From contig NZ_JACHFD010000002.1 of NCBI RefSeq assembly GCF_014201715.1, positions 248,001-312,000 on the forward strand: a stretch of DNA of 64,000 bases, in the 5' to 3' direction. Shown here in pieces: positions 25,648 through 34,643 of this stretch (position 1 is its first letter; each line of letters starts with the position of its first letter). Below the pieces are notes generated by a model. It did no database searches, was not told the origin of the DNA, and saw only the letters and a program-made list of their open reading frames with translations. The position numbers were made by a program, and so were the translations under genes. The stretch comes from Haloferula luteola (GTDB lineage: Bacteria > Verrucomicrobiota > Verrucomicrobiia > Verrucomicrobiales > Akkermansiaceae).

Positions 25648-27081
25648 ATGCGAACCGTCGATCCTGGTGATGACTTCGACTCCTGGCGTCCACTTGCCCG
25701 TCAGATGTTGGCGGATGGCATCCGCCCCGAGGAACTTCTATGGCAGAAAGAACCCGGGCTTTTCCTCGGAGAACCCGAATCCCCATTTCGCACCTCGCCT
25801 CCCACCCCCCACCGCGTCCCTGCGTCTTTTCTCCGCCTCGCCCAGGTGGTTGCCTGCCACTCCGATCCGCAACGTTGGGCTTTGCTCTATCGATTGCTTT
25901 GGCGACTCACTGCCGGAGACGAGCCCTCCCTCTTATCGCAACCGAGTGACCCCGATAGAGTCCGCGCCCGAGCTCTCGAAAAAAACGTACGCCGGGAGAT
26001 CCACAAAATGCATGCCTTTGTCCGTTTCCGAAAACTCACGGATGCTGGCAACACTCAGGAACACTACGTGGCGTGGTTCGAACCCGAACACTTCATCGTG
26101 AAGGCCGCTGCACCCTTCTTTTGCAAACGCTTCGCCAACATGGATTGGGCGATCCTCACTCCCAAAGGCTGCGCCCACTGGAACGGTGAGCACCTCACCT
26201 TTTCCCCCGGCGTTTCCCAAGACCCTTTCGCAGGAAAGGATCCCCTCGAAGAAGCCTGGCGCACCTACTACGGCAGCATCTTCAATCCCGCACGTCTCAA
26301 AACCCGCGCGATGCAATCCGAGATGCCCCGGCGCTACTGGAAGAACCTTCCCGAAGCGGGACTCATCGACTCCCTCGTCCGCGATAGTCGACATCGACTC
26401 GATCGCATGGTCGCCTCCACCGGAAGTCCCGTTCGTTCTCCCTCCTCACTTCCTTACCTCGATCAACTTCGCGCAGCGACCTCGGCACCCGAAAACCCAC
26501 CCGCGACCCTGGCTGAAATAGCCCGCCACCTCGCCCATTGCCGCCGCTGTCCCTTGGCCGAAACCGCCACCTGCGCCGTCGCCGGTGAAGGCCCCCTCTC
26601 CGCCCGCATCATGATCGTCGGCGAGCAACCCGGCGATCGGGAAGACCTCACCGGTCGCCCCTTCATCGGGCCCGCCGGCCAGTTGCTCGATCGTGCCCTT
26701 ACCACGGCAGGCATCCCCCGCTCGGAAATCTACCTCACCCATGCCGTCAAACACTTCAAATGGACCCCGCGCGGCAAAACTCGTCTGCACCAAACCCCCA
26801 ACACAGCCGAAATCGAAGCCTGCCGACCTTGGCTGCTCGCCGAACTCTCCGCCCTCACACCACAGATCGTGATCCTCCTCGGTGCTACCGCCGCCCATTC
26901 CCTGATCGGTCCCGGAGTCCGGGTGATGCGCGATCGTGGCCTTGTTTCCCTCCCCTCGCTCGCTCCCCACGTCATCCTCACCGTCCACCCCGCTTCACTC
27001 TTGCGGCAACCAAGTGATCGTCTTTCAGCCGACGCCTTCAACGACTTCGTCGCCGATCTGCGGCTCGCGCTCACATCATGA
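25648..27081 (+). CDS. DUF4130-UdgX fusion, uracil-DNA-binding repair protein
   Basis: 477 residues in two parts. Residues 1-260 are a DUF4130 (TIGR03915-type) domain: REIHKMHAFVRFRKL and HFIVKAAAPFFCKRFANMDW are its core. Residues 285-477 are a family 4-like uracil-DNA glycosylase fold of the UdgX type: motif A GEQPGD (325-330), CRRC (C298, C301) for the 4Fe-4S cluster, and motif B HPASLLR (447-453). The loop KTRLH (H381) stands where UdgX has its KRRIH loop, whose His forms a covalent bond with the deoxyribose after uracil excision. Here Thr replaces the first Arg and Leu the Ile, but the His is kept. Its stop overlaps that of the sulfotransferase by 11 bases. Confidence 0.9.
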   Translation: MRTVDPGDDFDSWRPLARQMLADGIRPEELLWQKEPGLFLGEPESPFRTSPPTPHRVPASFLRLAQVVACHSDPQRWALLYRLLWRLTAGDEPSLLSQPSDPDRVRARALEKNVRREIHKMHAFVRFRKLTDAGNTQEHYVAWFEPEHFIVKAAAPFFCKRFANMDWAILTPKGCAHWNGEHLTFSPGVSQDPFAGKDPLEEAWRTYYGSIFNPARLKTRAMQSEMPRRYWKNLPEAGLIDSLVRDSRHRLDRMVASTGSPVRSPSSLPYLDQLRAATSAPENPPATLAEIARHLAHCRRCPLAETATCAVAGEGPLSARIMIVGEQPGDREDLTGRPFIGPAGQLLDRALTTAGIPRSEIYLTHAVKHFKWTPRGKTRLHQTPNTAEIEACRPWLLAELSALTPQIVILLGATAAHSLIGPGVRVMRDRGLVSLPSLAPHVILTVHPASLLRQPSDRLSADAFNDFVADLRLALTS

Positions 27082-28024
27082 CGGCGGCGATTTTCGAGGC
27101 CATCTGGCCCATCGCTCCCGCCATCTCCATCAATCGCGTCTCCTCCCCTGAAAACTCCTCCTGCAGTCGCGAAAGCAGCGGCTCGGCAATCGTACGATCA
27201 GACAGCGGTCGCAGCACTCGATCCACGACACCTCGATAAATCCCTCCCACCTCCGCCTGCAGAAACCTCGAAATCGGCTCGCCTCCAGGCAATCGCCCCA
27301 TCACCCGCCCCAGCCACAAATCGAACGCATGCGTCGCTGGCAAAACCGACGAATCATTCTCTCTCTTCGCCTCGGGCATGGGGCCGGGATCCACGCCCAG
27401 AAAATCCAGCAACCGCCGCAGGAACGCCTGGGGATTTCCCTCAAAATCCGGCTGCCACCCGATGAACACCCTTTCTTGCCCAAAGGTTTCCTGCCAGCGG
27501 TGGACGTATTCTGAGAAATGGGCGAGCTTTCGGTAGTTCATGCACCCGGCAAATGCAGCCCTCCGGGGCAGTTCCCGACCCGCATCTCGTCGCTCACCCC
27601 GCTCGATCGCTTTCTCAAAGTCTCCGCAATTTTCATAACCGTAGCGCAGCAGATCATGATGCCACGAACGCATCCAGAGCACCGGGGAACGGACCATGAT
27701 GATGATCTTCGCCTCCCCTCCCGTAAACGTCCGGATGCGCTGCGGCGCTTCCTCTGAAAACAAATACGTCGCGGTGGCTTCCCCACAAAGCCTTCCCTCC
27801 GCGGCAGGCTCGAACAGGCGGAGATAATCCTCCTCTGGAATCACTCGCAACCAATCAGCGATCTTCAAGTCGCCCGCGAAATGCCCCGGCTCCTTGAACA
27901 ACCAGTACGCCTCCCGATGCTCCGCGAGCGGAAAATACAGAGCCGGATGCTGCCGCAAACAATGGTACAGCGCCGTCGTGCCGCATTTCGGCGCACCAAC
28001 GATGAAGATCGAGGGACGGGCCAT
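27071..28024 (-). CDS. Sulfotransferase (PAPS-dependent family)
   Basis: 317 residues. The N-terminal 5'-phosphosulfate-binding loop is FIVGAPKCGTTALYHCLRQH, and the 3'-phosphate loop is near IIIMVRSPVLWMRSWHHDLL with the conserved Arg and Ser. These are the two PAPS loops of the Sulfotransfer_1/3 superfamily. Members decorate polysaccharides, glycolipids or proteins, and the acceptor cannot be told here. I take the ATG at 28024, right before the P-loop strand; the frame is open to 28204 without homology. It converges on the UdgX gene with an 11-base overlap of stops. Confidence 0.88.
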   Translation of the reverse strand: MARPSIFIVGAPKCGTTALYHCLRQHPALYFPLAEHREAYWLFKEPGHFAGDLKIADWLRVIPEEDYLRLFEPAAEGRLCGEATATYLFSEEAPQRIRTFTGGEAKIIIMVRSPVLWMRSWHHDLLRYGYENCGDFEKAIERGERRDAGRELPRRAAFAGCMNYRKLAHFSEYVHRWQETFGQERVFIGWQPDFEGNPQAFLRRLLDFLGVDPGPMPEAKRENDSSVLPATHAFDLWLGRVMGRLPGGEPISRFLQAEVGGIYRGVVDRVLRPLSDRTIAEPLLSRLQEEFSGEETRLMEMAGAMGQMASKIAAVMM

Positions 28025-28210
28025 AACCGTAAGAAAAACGGAAGGTTGGGGAGTGGGGTGAAGGGGGATGGGGAGTCCTCCGAAGCGGGTACTTCGGGTG
28101 TTCCTGCGGCAAACCCGCGATGATGCGCAAAGTTGCCCAAGCAGGAGAGGATTTTGGCATCCCCCATCCGTTTCAGCAAGTTCGGTGTTTCGGCAATGCC
28201 CCATGCAGCC

Positions 28211-29476
28211 TCAAGGCCAGCCCCATGCCAACAAACCGGCTCCGACACCAATCGCGCTGAATCCCAACAAGACCGGCCAGAGCATCCTCCGCGTTCCCAA
28301 AACGGCCACCATGCCTGCCTTGAAAACCAAATTCGACATCCCGCCCAGAAGGATCACCCGCCATCCTTGATCCGCCCGAACTTCCCCCGCCGCCACCAAT
28401 TGCGAAGTGGAAAGCGTGATCGCATCCATATCCGTCAGCCCGGAAATCGCCGCCACCCCATAAAGCGCCCCTTCTCCCAAGCGCTCCTTCGCGAAGGCCA
28501 CCCCGCACAACACCGCCACATACATCAGCGCAAACCAGACCGCAGCTTTCAACTCGGACGGAGCCCGGTCCTCGGTCGGCATCCCCGATTCTCCCATCCC
28601 CCTCCAACCCACTCCCGCCGCCACCAGCGCACTCCACCCCAGCATCACCCCGAGCGGCGCCAGCATCGCCCTCCCCTCCGAGCCTCCCGCCGCCACCACC
28701 TCCACCATCACTCGGGCAAACACCACCGCCGTCGCCACCAAGGCAATGAAAGCACAGGCCCGCGATGAATCCGGCGCTCCATGGCTCCGGCGCGACGCCC
28801 CTGCCGTCGTCGCCGTGCTGGAAATCAATCCACCCAAAATCCCCGAAACCAACGCTCCTTGCCGACCACCCACGAACTTTGATGCCAAATAAGCCGCCAA
28901 GCTGATGCCCACGATCAGCACCACCAACAACCACACCTTGAAGGGGTTGATCACATCCAAATAACCCATCTCCCGATTCGGCAACAGGGGCAAAATGACC
29001 AGACCGATCAACACTAACCTCGCCACCTCCCGCAGTTCCCCTTCCCCGAATCGGTCGACCCACGCATGCAACTTCGCCTTCGCATGCAGCAACACCATCA
29101 CCACCCCCGAAACCACCATCGCCTCCATCCAATGACCCATCACACAGATCACCCCCACCGCATACATCACCAATACCGCCATCTCGCTCGTAAGCCCTTC
29201 TCCAGGCCCCTCCGGCCGACGCCATTTCGCCAAATTCGACAACGCCAACATCGCCACACAGGCGACCCCTCCCATGACGATGATTCCGCCCCCATGGACC
29301 TCGCTCATCATCGCACACAAGCCCCCCCACACCGCCACCAGTGGAAAGGTTCGGATCCCCGCCATCCGCTTGTTCGCCCACTCCCGCTCCAAGCCCACCA
29401 ACAAACCCAACCCAAGTGCGATCCCCAGCGACTTCAACGTCTCCGTCGCTTGCGTGATGTCTGCCGCTGTTTCCAT
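28211..29476 (-). CDS. MgtC/SapB family membrane protein with DUF4010 domain
   Basis: 421 residues, about 12 membrane helices. The N-terminal MgtC half has GLLVGLEREWANKRMAGIRT, with the ERE signature of the family, and the C-terminal half matches DUF4010 (ISSTATTAGASRRSHGAPDS and ITDMD-like SGLTDMDAITLST). MgtC affects growth in low magnesium and F-type ATPase; for fused forms the role is not known. The ATG at 29476 lies just before the first helix. The frame upstream (to 30901) is antisense to lysC and is not part of it. Confidence 0.85.
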   Translation of the reverse strand: METAADITQATETLKSLGIALGLGLLVGLEREWANKRMAGIRTFPLVAVWGGLCAMMSEVHGGGIIVMGGVACVAMLALSNLAKWRRPEGPGEGLTSEMAVLVMYAVGVICVMGHWMEAMVVSGVVMVLLHAKAKLHAWVDRFGEGELREVARLVLIGLVILPLLPNREMGYLDVINPFKVWLLVVLIVGISLAAYLASKFVGGRQGALVSGILGGLISSTATTAGASRRSHGAPDSSRACAFIALVATAVVFARVMVEVVAAGGSEGRAMLAPLGVMLGWSALVAAGVGWRGMGESGMPTEDRAPSELKAAVWFALMYVAVLCGVAFAKERLGEGALYGVAAISGLTDMDAITLSTSQLVAAGEVRADQGWRVILLGGMSNLVFKAGMVAVLGTRRMLWPVLLGFSAIGVGAGLLAWGWP

Positions 29477-29596
29477 AGATTCGAGCCAGCCTAACCTGCC
29501 CTTTCCCTCTGGCGATGCAAGGGTTCCCTGTGTCCGACACACACCCAGCGAGGTCTTGCCAAGTGCTGCACTCTCCCCTTCACTCCGCCCCCGGCC

Positions 29597-30823
29597 ATGG
29601 CCCTCATCGTCCAAAAATACGGCGGCACTTCCGTCGGCACCATCGACCGCATCCGCAACGTCGCCGCCCGCATCAAGCGGACTCGCGATGAAGGCAACCA
29701 AGTCGTTGCCGTTGTTTCCGCGATGTCTGGCATCACCGACAAGCTCATCGGCATGGCCAAGGAATTCGGCGACACCCCCCGCGAACGGGAGATGGACGTC
29801 CTCCTCGCCACCGGCGAACAACAGTCCATCGCCCTCGTCACCCTCGCCCTCCATGAGGCCGGCGTCGAGGCCGTCTCCGTCACCGGTCGCCAGGCAGGCA
29901 TCCTCACAACGGGATCCCACACCCGCGGCCGCATCGAGGATATCCGGCCGGACTTCATGTGCCGCTCCCTGGAGGAAGGAAAATCTCTCGTCGTCGCTGG
30001 CTTCCAGGGCGTCACCCCCGAAGGCATGATCCATACCCTCGGCCGGGGTGGCTCCGACCTCACCGCCATCGCCGTCGCCGCAGCCGTCAAAGCCGACGTC
30101 TGCCAAATCCTTACCGATGTCGACGGCGTCTATACCTGCGACCCTCGCATCGTTCCCAATGCCCGTAAGCTGCCGGAAATCTCCTACGACGAAATGCTGG
30201 AACTCGCCTCTTCCGGGGCGAAAGTGATGCAATCCCGCTCCGTCGAATTTGCTAAGAAATACGGCGTCGTCTTCGAAGTCCGTTCCTCCCTCAATGACAA
30301 CCCGGGCACACTGGTGCTCGAAGAACATCCCGCCATGGAAAATGTCGTCATCCGCGGAGTCTCCATCGAGCGCTCCCAAGCCCGCGTCACCATCACCGGC
30401 ATCCCCGATGAACCCGGCATGTCCGGGAAAATCCTCGGTGCCCTCGGCGATGCTGAAATCAACCTCGACATGATCCTGTCGAACATCGCCCACGACGGCA
30501 TGGCTCGCCATTCGTTCACCATGCATACGAACGACCTCGGCAAAGCCCAAGCCGCCCTCAAGCCCGTGCTCGCCGAGATCAGCCCGCTCGCCAAAGTTGA
30601 AACCGAGGCCGGCATCGCCAAGCTCTCCTGTGTCGGCATCGGCATGCGCTCCCACTCCGGAGTCGCCGCCACCATGTTCAAGGCACTCGGGGCCGCAGGC
30701 ATCAACATCGGCATGATCTCCACCTCGGAAATCAAGATCGCCGTCACCGTCGAAGAGACCCGCATCGAAGACGCCGCCCGCGCCGTCCACGATGCTTTTC
30801 ACCTCGATCAGGCCCCGGCCTAA
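29597..30823 (+). CDS. lysC: Aspartate kinase
   Basis: 408 residues. The first step of lysine, threonine and methionine synthesis: aspartate plus ATP to aspartyl phosphate. The opening MALIVQKYGGTSVGT holds the kinase signature, with the nucleotide loop at VVAVVSAMSGITDKL and GRGGSDLTAIAVAAAV nearby. Two ACT domains at the C-terminus (from ERSQARVTITGIPDEPGMSG on, then GIGMRSHSGVAATMFKALGA) point to feedback control by amino acids. The length is typical of the single-function class. No lysine riboswitch is visible upstream. An intrinsic terminator follows. Confidence 0.96.
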   Translation: MALIVQKYGGTSVGTIDRIRNVAARIKRTRDEGNQVVAVVSAMSGITDKLIGMAKEFGDTPREREMDVLLATGEQQSIALVTLALHEAGVEAVSVTGRQAGILTTGSHTRGRIEDIRPDFMCRSLEEGKSLVVAGFQGVTPEGMIHTLGRGGSDLTAIAVAAAVKADVCQILTDVDGVYTCDPRIVPNARKLPEISYDEMLELASSGAKVMQSRSVEFAKKYGVVFEVRSSLNDNPGTLVLEEHPAMENVVIRGVSIERSQARVTITGIPDEPGMSGKILGALGDAEINLDMILSNIAHDGMARHSFTMHTNDLGKAQAALKPVLAEISPLAKVETEAGIAKLSCVGIGMRSHSGVAATMFKALGAAGINIGMISTSEIKIAVTVEETRIEDAARAVHDAFHLDQAPA

Positions 30824-30839
30824 CCCCCTCGCTCCCGAT

Positions 30840-30870
30840 CCTCGGAGATTCTCCCTTCTCCGAGGTTTTT
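30840..30870 (+). terminator. Rho-independent terminator of lysC
   Basis: CCTCGGAG (30840-30847), a 10-base loop and CTCCGAGG (30858-30865) form a perfect 8-base stem, followed by TTTTT. It begins 17 bases after the lysC stop. Confidence 0.9.
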
Positions 30871-30907
30871 CCCGCCTCTTCTTGCCTCTTCTTTTCTCCA
30901 AGGGCGA

Positions 30908-31183
30908 ATGGCGGTAGAGACAGGGATGGGCCCCGATCTCAAATCCAAACGGCTGATCGTCTTCAAAGGAGGACTTTTTCTCCTCCTCGCGATCCTCTCA
31001 GGGGCCCCACTCGTTTTCCTAGAATACACGCCCCCGCTTCGCGCCCTCTTCCTGGGTCTTTGCCTGTGGGCCGCGTGCCGATTCTACTACTTTCTCTTCT
31101 ACGTCCTTCACACCTACGTCGATCCCAGCCTGCCTCAAGCCGGGATCCTAGCCTTGCTCAAGAGCCTCACCTCGCGGAAATGA
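30908..31183 (+). CDS. Small membrane protein, unknown
   Basis: 91 residues with two hydrophobic helices: LIVFKGGLFLLLAILSGAPL and LRALFLGLCLWAACRFYYFL. AAGG lies 4 bases before the ATG at 30908, a usable ribosome site. It lies behind the lysC terminator, so it needs its own promoter. No family is recognised. Its stop is 12 bases from the convergent DUF2339 gene. Confidence 0.6.
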   Translation: MAVETGMGPDLKSKRLIVFKGGLFLLLAILSGAPLVFLEYTPPLRALFLGLCLWAACRFYYFLFYVLHTYVDPSLPQAGILALLKSLTSRK

Positions 31184-31194
31184 ATGCAGGGCCG

Positions 31195-33936
31195 TCATTC
31201 CTCCTGCACCAACTTTCTCAGCAGGCCCGTGAAGCGATTGTAAAAGAATCCCAACACCACCAGTGCCGCTCCCAATGAGAGAAATGCGGCCACTCGCGTG
31301 AAGGCCCCGAACTCCCACACATCGTGGAAGAACAACTTCAGCAGCGCCCCCAGCAGCAGCACAAATCCGGCAATCCGTACGGATGCCAAGCCTCGCCAAA
31401 GACCCGCTGTCACCCATGCGAAGCCCAAGCCGGTCCACAATAAAGTCACCGCTGACCACCCCATTCTCTCTCCCAACCCCTGACTTGCCCACAGGGTAGA
31501 TACCGCAACCGCGATCCAGTCGATCCATGCCGCACGGCGGTCCTTCAGGAAGACCGCTGCTACCCACGCCGCCGACACTCCCCACCCCGCCGGCAAGCCC
31601 TCGCCGCCTGACTCACACCAATCCCACAAGAACGCCACCATCACCACCCCTCCCCAACATCCCAGCTCCACCGGCTTCCAAGCCCTCAGCCAGCGACGCC
31701 AAATCCACCACCCCGCCAGCGTCGAAAGCGCCAACAGATCCATCCAGCTTTCCTTCGCCACGCTGTGCCACGCCAAGCACCAGCCCAAACACCCGACCCC
31801 TCGGGCCAGCCATGCATACAAGCGCCCGCCCGGGGCCGCTTCTTTTCCGCGAGAGCCCACCCATCGCCAGAGCCCCCAAGCCGTAAGGGGCACCCCAAAA
31901 ATCCATCCTCCCAAGCTCGTTGGAGACAACACCGCATCCCCCAAGAAAAGCACCAAAGCAAACCCGCCCACAGCACTCAATCGAGGACATCTCAGCCCAT
32001 ACCATGCCATCGTGGGCCAGCCCACTGCCAGACCCCACTCCCAACCAAACCGGGTCATCGGATCCGCGAATCGCAAGATGGCCCCCATCGCTGCCAAGCC
32101 CGCCAGTCCGCCATGCACCCATGCTGCCACCGAGGCCGTCCATTCCACCGGCTTGCTGAACCCCTCCGTCGCCGGACTTCCTCTTCGCTCCCAAAGCCAG
32201 CACCCGATGATTCCTAAAATCATCGTCAGCAGCATCCCGCCAACACGGCATTCCGGGGACATCAATGTGCACAACGCCGCCACACACCAAGCGAGCACGA
32301 TCCACCCCTCCTCCATCGCCTCCTCCGTCCACTTCCGAAGGAGCACCACCCCGGAGAGACCCACCGCCAGAGCCATCGCCACTGGGCTCTGAATCGACGC
32401 TGGCAACTGCCACCAGGCACAGCCCCCCACCCCTGCCGCACCGATCGCCACCAAACTCGACCCCGCTTTCTCCAAGCCCATCGTTTCGGGTGCGCGACTG
32501 CACCTCAGAAGAAACGAGGCACCCGCTAACAGCAGCGCCATCGCAGTCAGAACACCCACGGAGATTCCTTCCGACTCCAGCGCACAAACTACGGCACCCA
32601 CCGTAGCTAAATTCGCAAATGCCAACTCGGGCCATTTCCCAAACCTCACAAAGGCCCCGGCCATCACCACGGCCTCAAGAGCAAGCCCCAGGCCCAAATG
32701 ATAGCCTTCCAGCTTCATCACCATCGCCATGCTCAATGCCACCAAACCCTGAACCCAATAGGTTTCCATCGCTCGGGATCGCCACCGCCCCCACATTCCC
32801 CATGCCAGCCACACTCCGCCCCACCCCAATGGGACCCGCCACCATTCTCCATACCCCAGTTGAATCCAAGTCAGCGCAAACAGCCCGAAGCCCGCTGCAT
32901 TGTTGATGCCGATCCACCAAGCCCGGCCATAATCCCCAAATCCCGGCAGCCCTCCACGCCACAGCGTCGGGATCGCGAAAACCCCCGCCAACAACGCCGG
33001 GTAGGCCAGGGATGCAGGATTCACCGCACCATTCGATGCCCCGGCTACATGCCAGAAAAAGAAGGCTCCATAAGATCCCACCATCGCCGCCACCCCAGGG
33101 CCTTGCCACCGTTTCCATCTCACCAATCCCACCCCAGCCACCGCCAAAATGAGATTGGAACCAATCGAAAGCCAGCTCATCGGCTGCAGCACCGTCGAAT
33201 ACGCCGCTAACAGCAATCCCATGACTGCGGTCACCTGAGCATCCCGGCGGATCGAGACTCCCACCATCCATCCCGACGCCACCATCAAAGCCCCCGTGCT
33301 CAGCAATGGCGAATCGATCACCTGCAACCGCGGCACATGATACGCCGCATACGTGCACCAATAGAGAAATGCCATGCCTCCTGCCGCCAACACTTCCCCA
33401 AAAGCCTGTGTCCGTTCGCGCAATGCACACCTCCACCCGGCGATGCACATCGCCATGCCCGAGGCTCCCAGCCCCGCCAATCGCCATCCCGCGGAGAGAT
33501 CTCGAACCCAATTCCGATAGGCGTAGTTCCCAAGCAAAACCAACCCTGTCACCAACAAGACCACCCCCACACGCACCAGCCAAACTCTTCCCAAATCCCA
33601 CTCCAGTTGCCCCTTTTCCGGAGCCATCTTCTCTTCCCCGGCTGCCTCATCCACCTTCGCCGCCAACTTCTTCTGGGAACCACTCGATTCAACAAATCTC
33701 GTCACCTTCTGAGGCACCTTCTTTTCCTCAAACAAGCTCGACTGTTCCCCCTTCGATTCCCTGTCGATCACGATCCCTCGCTCCGCCCGTTCCACCTTCA
33801 CGGGCGCCCCATCGAAAAACCTCAATTCCAGCTCTCGGATCTCCTCCCTCAACTCCAGAACCTGCTGTTCCTGCAGCGTCGCCCATCCATCGAGCTTCGC
33901 TTTCAACCTTCTGATCTCCTCTCGGGCCCCATCCAT
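31195..33936 (-). CDS. DUF2339-type polytopic membrane protein
   Basis: 913 residues. A basic/acidic coiled-coil N-terminus (GAREEIRRLKAKLDGWATLQ) is followed by a variable linker, then more than 20 hydrophobic helices rich in Trp and Gly, for example VWLVRVGVVLLVTGLVLLGN and LAGLGASGMAMCIAGW. This is the layout of DUF2339 proteins, whose function is unknown. The ATG at 33936 gives the domain start. It is divergent from rnhA and convergent with the small membrane protein. Confidence 0.82.
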   Translation of the reverse strand: MDGAREEIRRLKAKLDGWATLQEQQVLELREEIRELELRFFDGAPVKVERAERGIVIDRESKGEQSSLFEEKKVPQKVTRFVESSGSQKKLAAKVDEAAGEEKMAPEKGQLEWDLGRVWLVRVGVVLLVTGLVLLGNYAYRNWVRDLSAGWRLAGLGASGMAMCIAGWRCALRERTQAFGEVLAAGGMAFLYWCTYAAYHVPRLQVIDSPLLSTGALMVASGWMVGVSIRRDAQVTAVMGLLLAAYSTVLQPMSWLSIGSNLILAVAGVGLVRWKRWQGPGVAAMVGSYGAFFFWHVAGASNGAVNPASLAYPALLAGVFAIPTLWRGGLPGFGDYGRAWWIGINNAAGFGLFALTWIQLGYGEWWRVPLGWGGVWLAWGMWGRWRSRAMETYWVQGLVALSMAMVMKLEGYHLGLGLALEAVVMAGAFVRFGKWPELAFANLATVGAVVCALESEGISVGVLTAMALLLAGASFLLRCSRAPETMGLEKAGSSLVAIGAAGVGGCAWWQLPASIQSPVAMALAVGLSGVVLLRKWTEEAMEEGWIVLAWCVAALCTLMSPECRVGGMLLTMILGIIGCWLWERRGSPATEGFSKPVEWTASVAAWVHGGLAGLAAMGAILRFADPMTRFGWEWGLAVGWPTMAWYGLRCPRLSAVGGFALVLFLGDAVLSPTSLGGWIFGVPLTAWGLWRWVGSRGKEAAPGGRLYAWLARGVGCLGWCLAWHSVAKESWMDLLALSTLAGWWIWRRWLRAWKPVELGCWGGVVMVAFLWDWCESGGEGLPAGWGVSAAWVAAVFLKDRRAAWIDWIAVAVSTLWASQGLGERMGWSAVTLLWTGLGFAWVTAGLWRGLASVRIAGFVLLLGALLKLFFHDVWEFGAFTRVAAFLSLGAALVVLGFFYNRFTGLLRKLVQEE

Positions 33937-34079
33937 GACCACGCATCATGAACGTTCGTGATCGCGGAACAACCTACATCGACATCGAAAACCCCAATCG
34001 CTTCATCGTTTTTTTCGATCTTTCTCATTTCGTCCACTCCGCCCTTTTCCCATCCCCTCTCCCCACCTACACCGCGGCC

Positions 34080-34550
34080 ATGAAGGACGTTACCATCCAC
34101 ACCGACGGCGCGTGCAAAGGCAACCCCGGCCCTGGTGGCTACGGCGTCGTTCTGGTCTCCGGCAAACACCGCCTGGAACTCTCCGCCGGCTACCTTCATA
34201 CCACCAACAACCGCATGGAGTTGCTCGCTGCCATCGTGGCCCTCGAAAAACTCAATACCCCCTGCCGCGTCACCCTCCTTTCCGATTCTCGTTACCTCAT
34301 CGACGCCATGACCAAAGGCTGGCTCAGCGGTTGGAAAGCCCGCGGGTGGGTCACCGCCTCCCGCCAACCGGTCAAAAACCCCGACCTTTGGAAACGCCTC
34401 GAATCCGCCGCCGCACCTCACACCATCACCTGGAAATGGCTGAGAGGTCATGCGGGTCATCGGGAAAATGAGCGCTGTGATGAACTCGCGGTCGCCGCCA
34501 GCCGCGCTCCAAGACGACTTGAGGACTCTGGATTCGATCCCCAGGCGTGA
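34080..34550 (+). CDS. rnhA: Ribonuclease HI
   Basis: 156 residues. It cleaves RNA in RNA-DNA hybrids. The DEDD metal ligands are visible: [15 protein letters not shown] (Asp), [13 protein letters not shown] (Glu), DSRYLIDAM (Asp) and the C-terminal ENERCDELA (Asp), with the handle loop WLRGHAGH just before it. The ATG at 34080 leads straight into the first strand; the frame is open to 33948 without homology. A gap of about 90 bases with a LexA box separates it from recA. Confidence 0.93.
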   Translation: MKDVTIHTDGACKGNPGPGGYGVVLVSGKHRLELSAGYLHTTNNRMELLAAIVALEKLNTPCRVTLLSDSRYLIDAMTKGWLSGWKARGWVTASRQPVKNPDLWKRLESAAAPHTITWKWLRGHAGHRENERCDELAVAASRAPRRLEDSGFDPQA

Positions 34551-34581
34551 CGCCATCCACCTTCCTCAAGAGGCTCATTTT

Positions 34582-34595
34582 TGTTCACCCGAACA
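34582..34595 (+). promoter_or_regulatory. LexA (SOS) box upstream of recA
   Basis: TGTTCACCCGAACA is an exact TGTTC-N4-GAACA match to the verrucomicrobial LexA motif. It lies 48 bases before the recA ATG and downstream of rnhA, so it would block recA alone. It is the second exact box in the window; the first precedes imuA. Confidence 0.9.
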
Positions 34596-34643
34596 TCTTT
34601 TTCAGTTTGACCGACACGCCCGGTGCTGCGAAAGATTCGCGCC

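Noticed and set aside
29477-29596. Lysine riboswitch before lysC
   Set aside because: The 120 bases are too short and have none of its conserved boxes.
29477-30901. Upstream extension of the MgtC frame to 30901
   Set aside because: It is antisense to lysC. The protein similarity begins only at the ATG at 29476.
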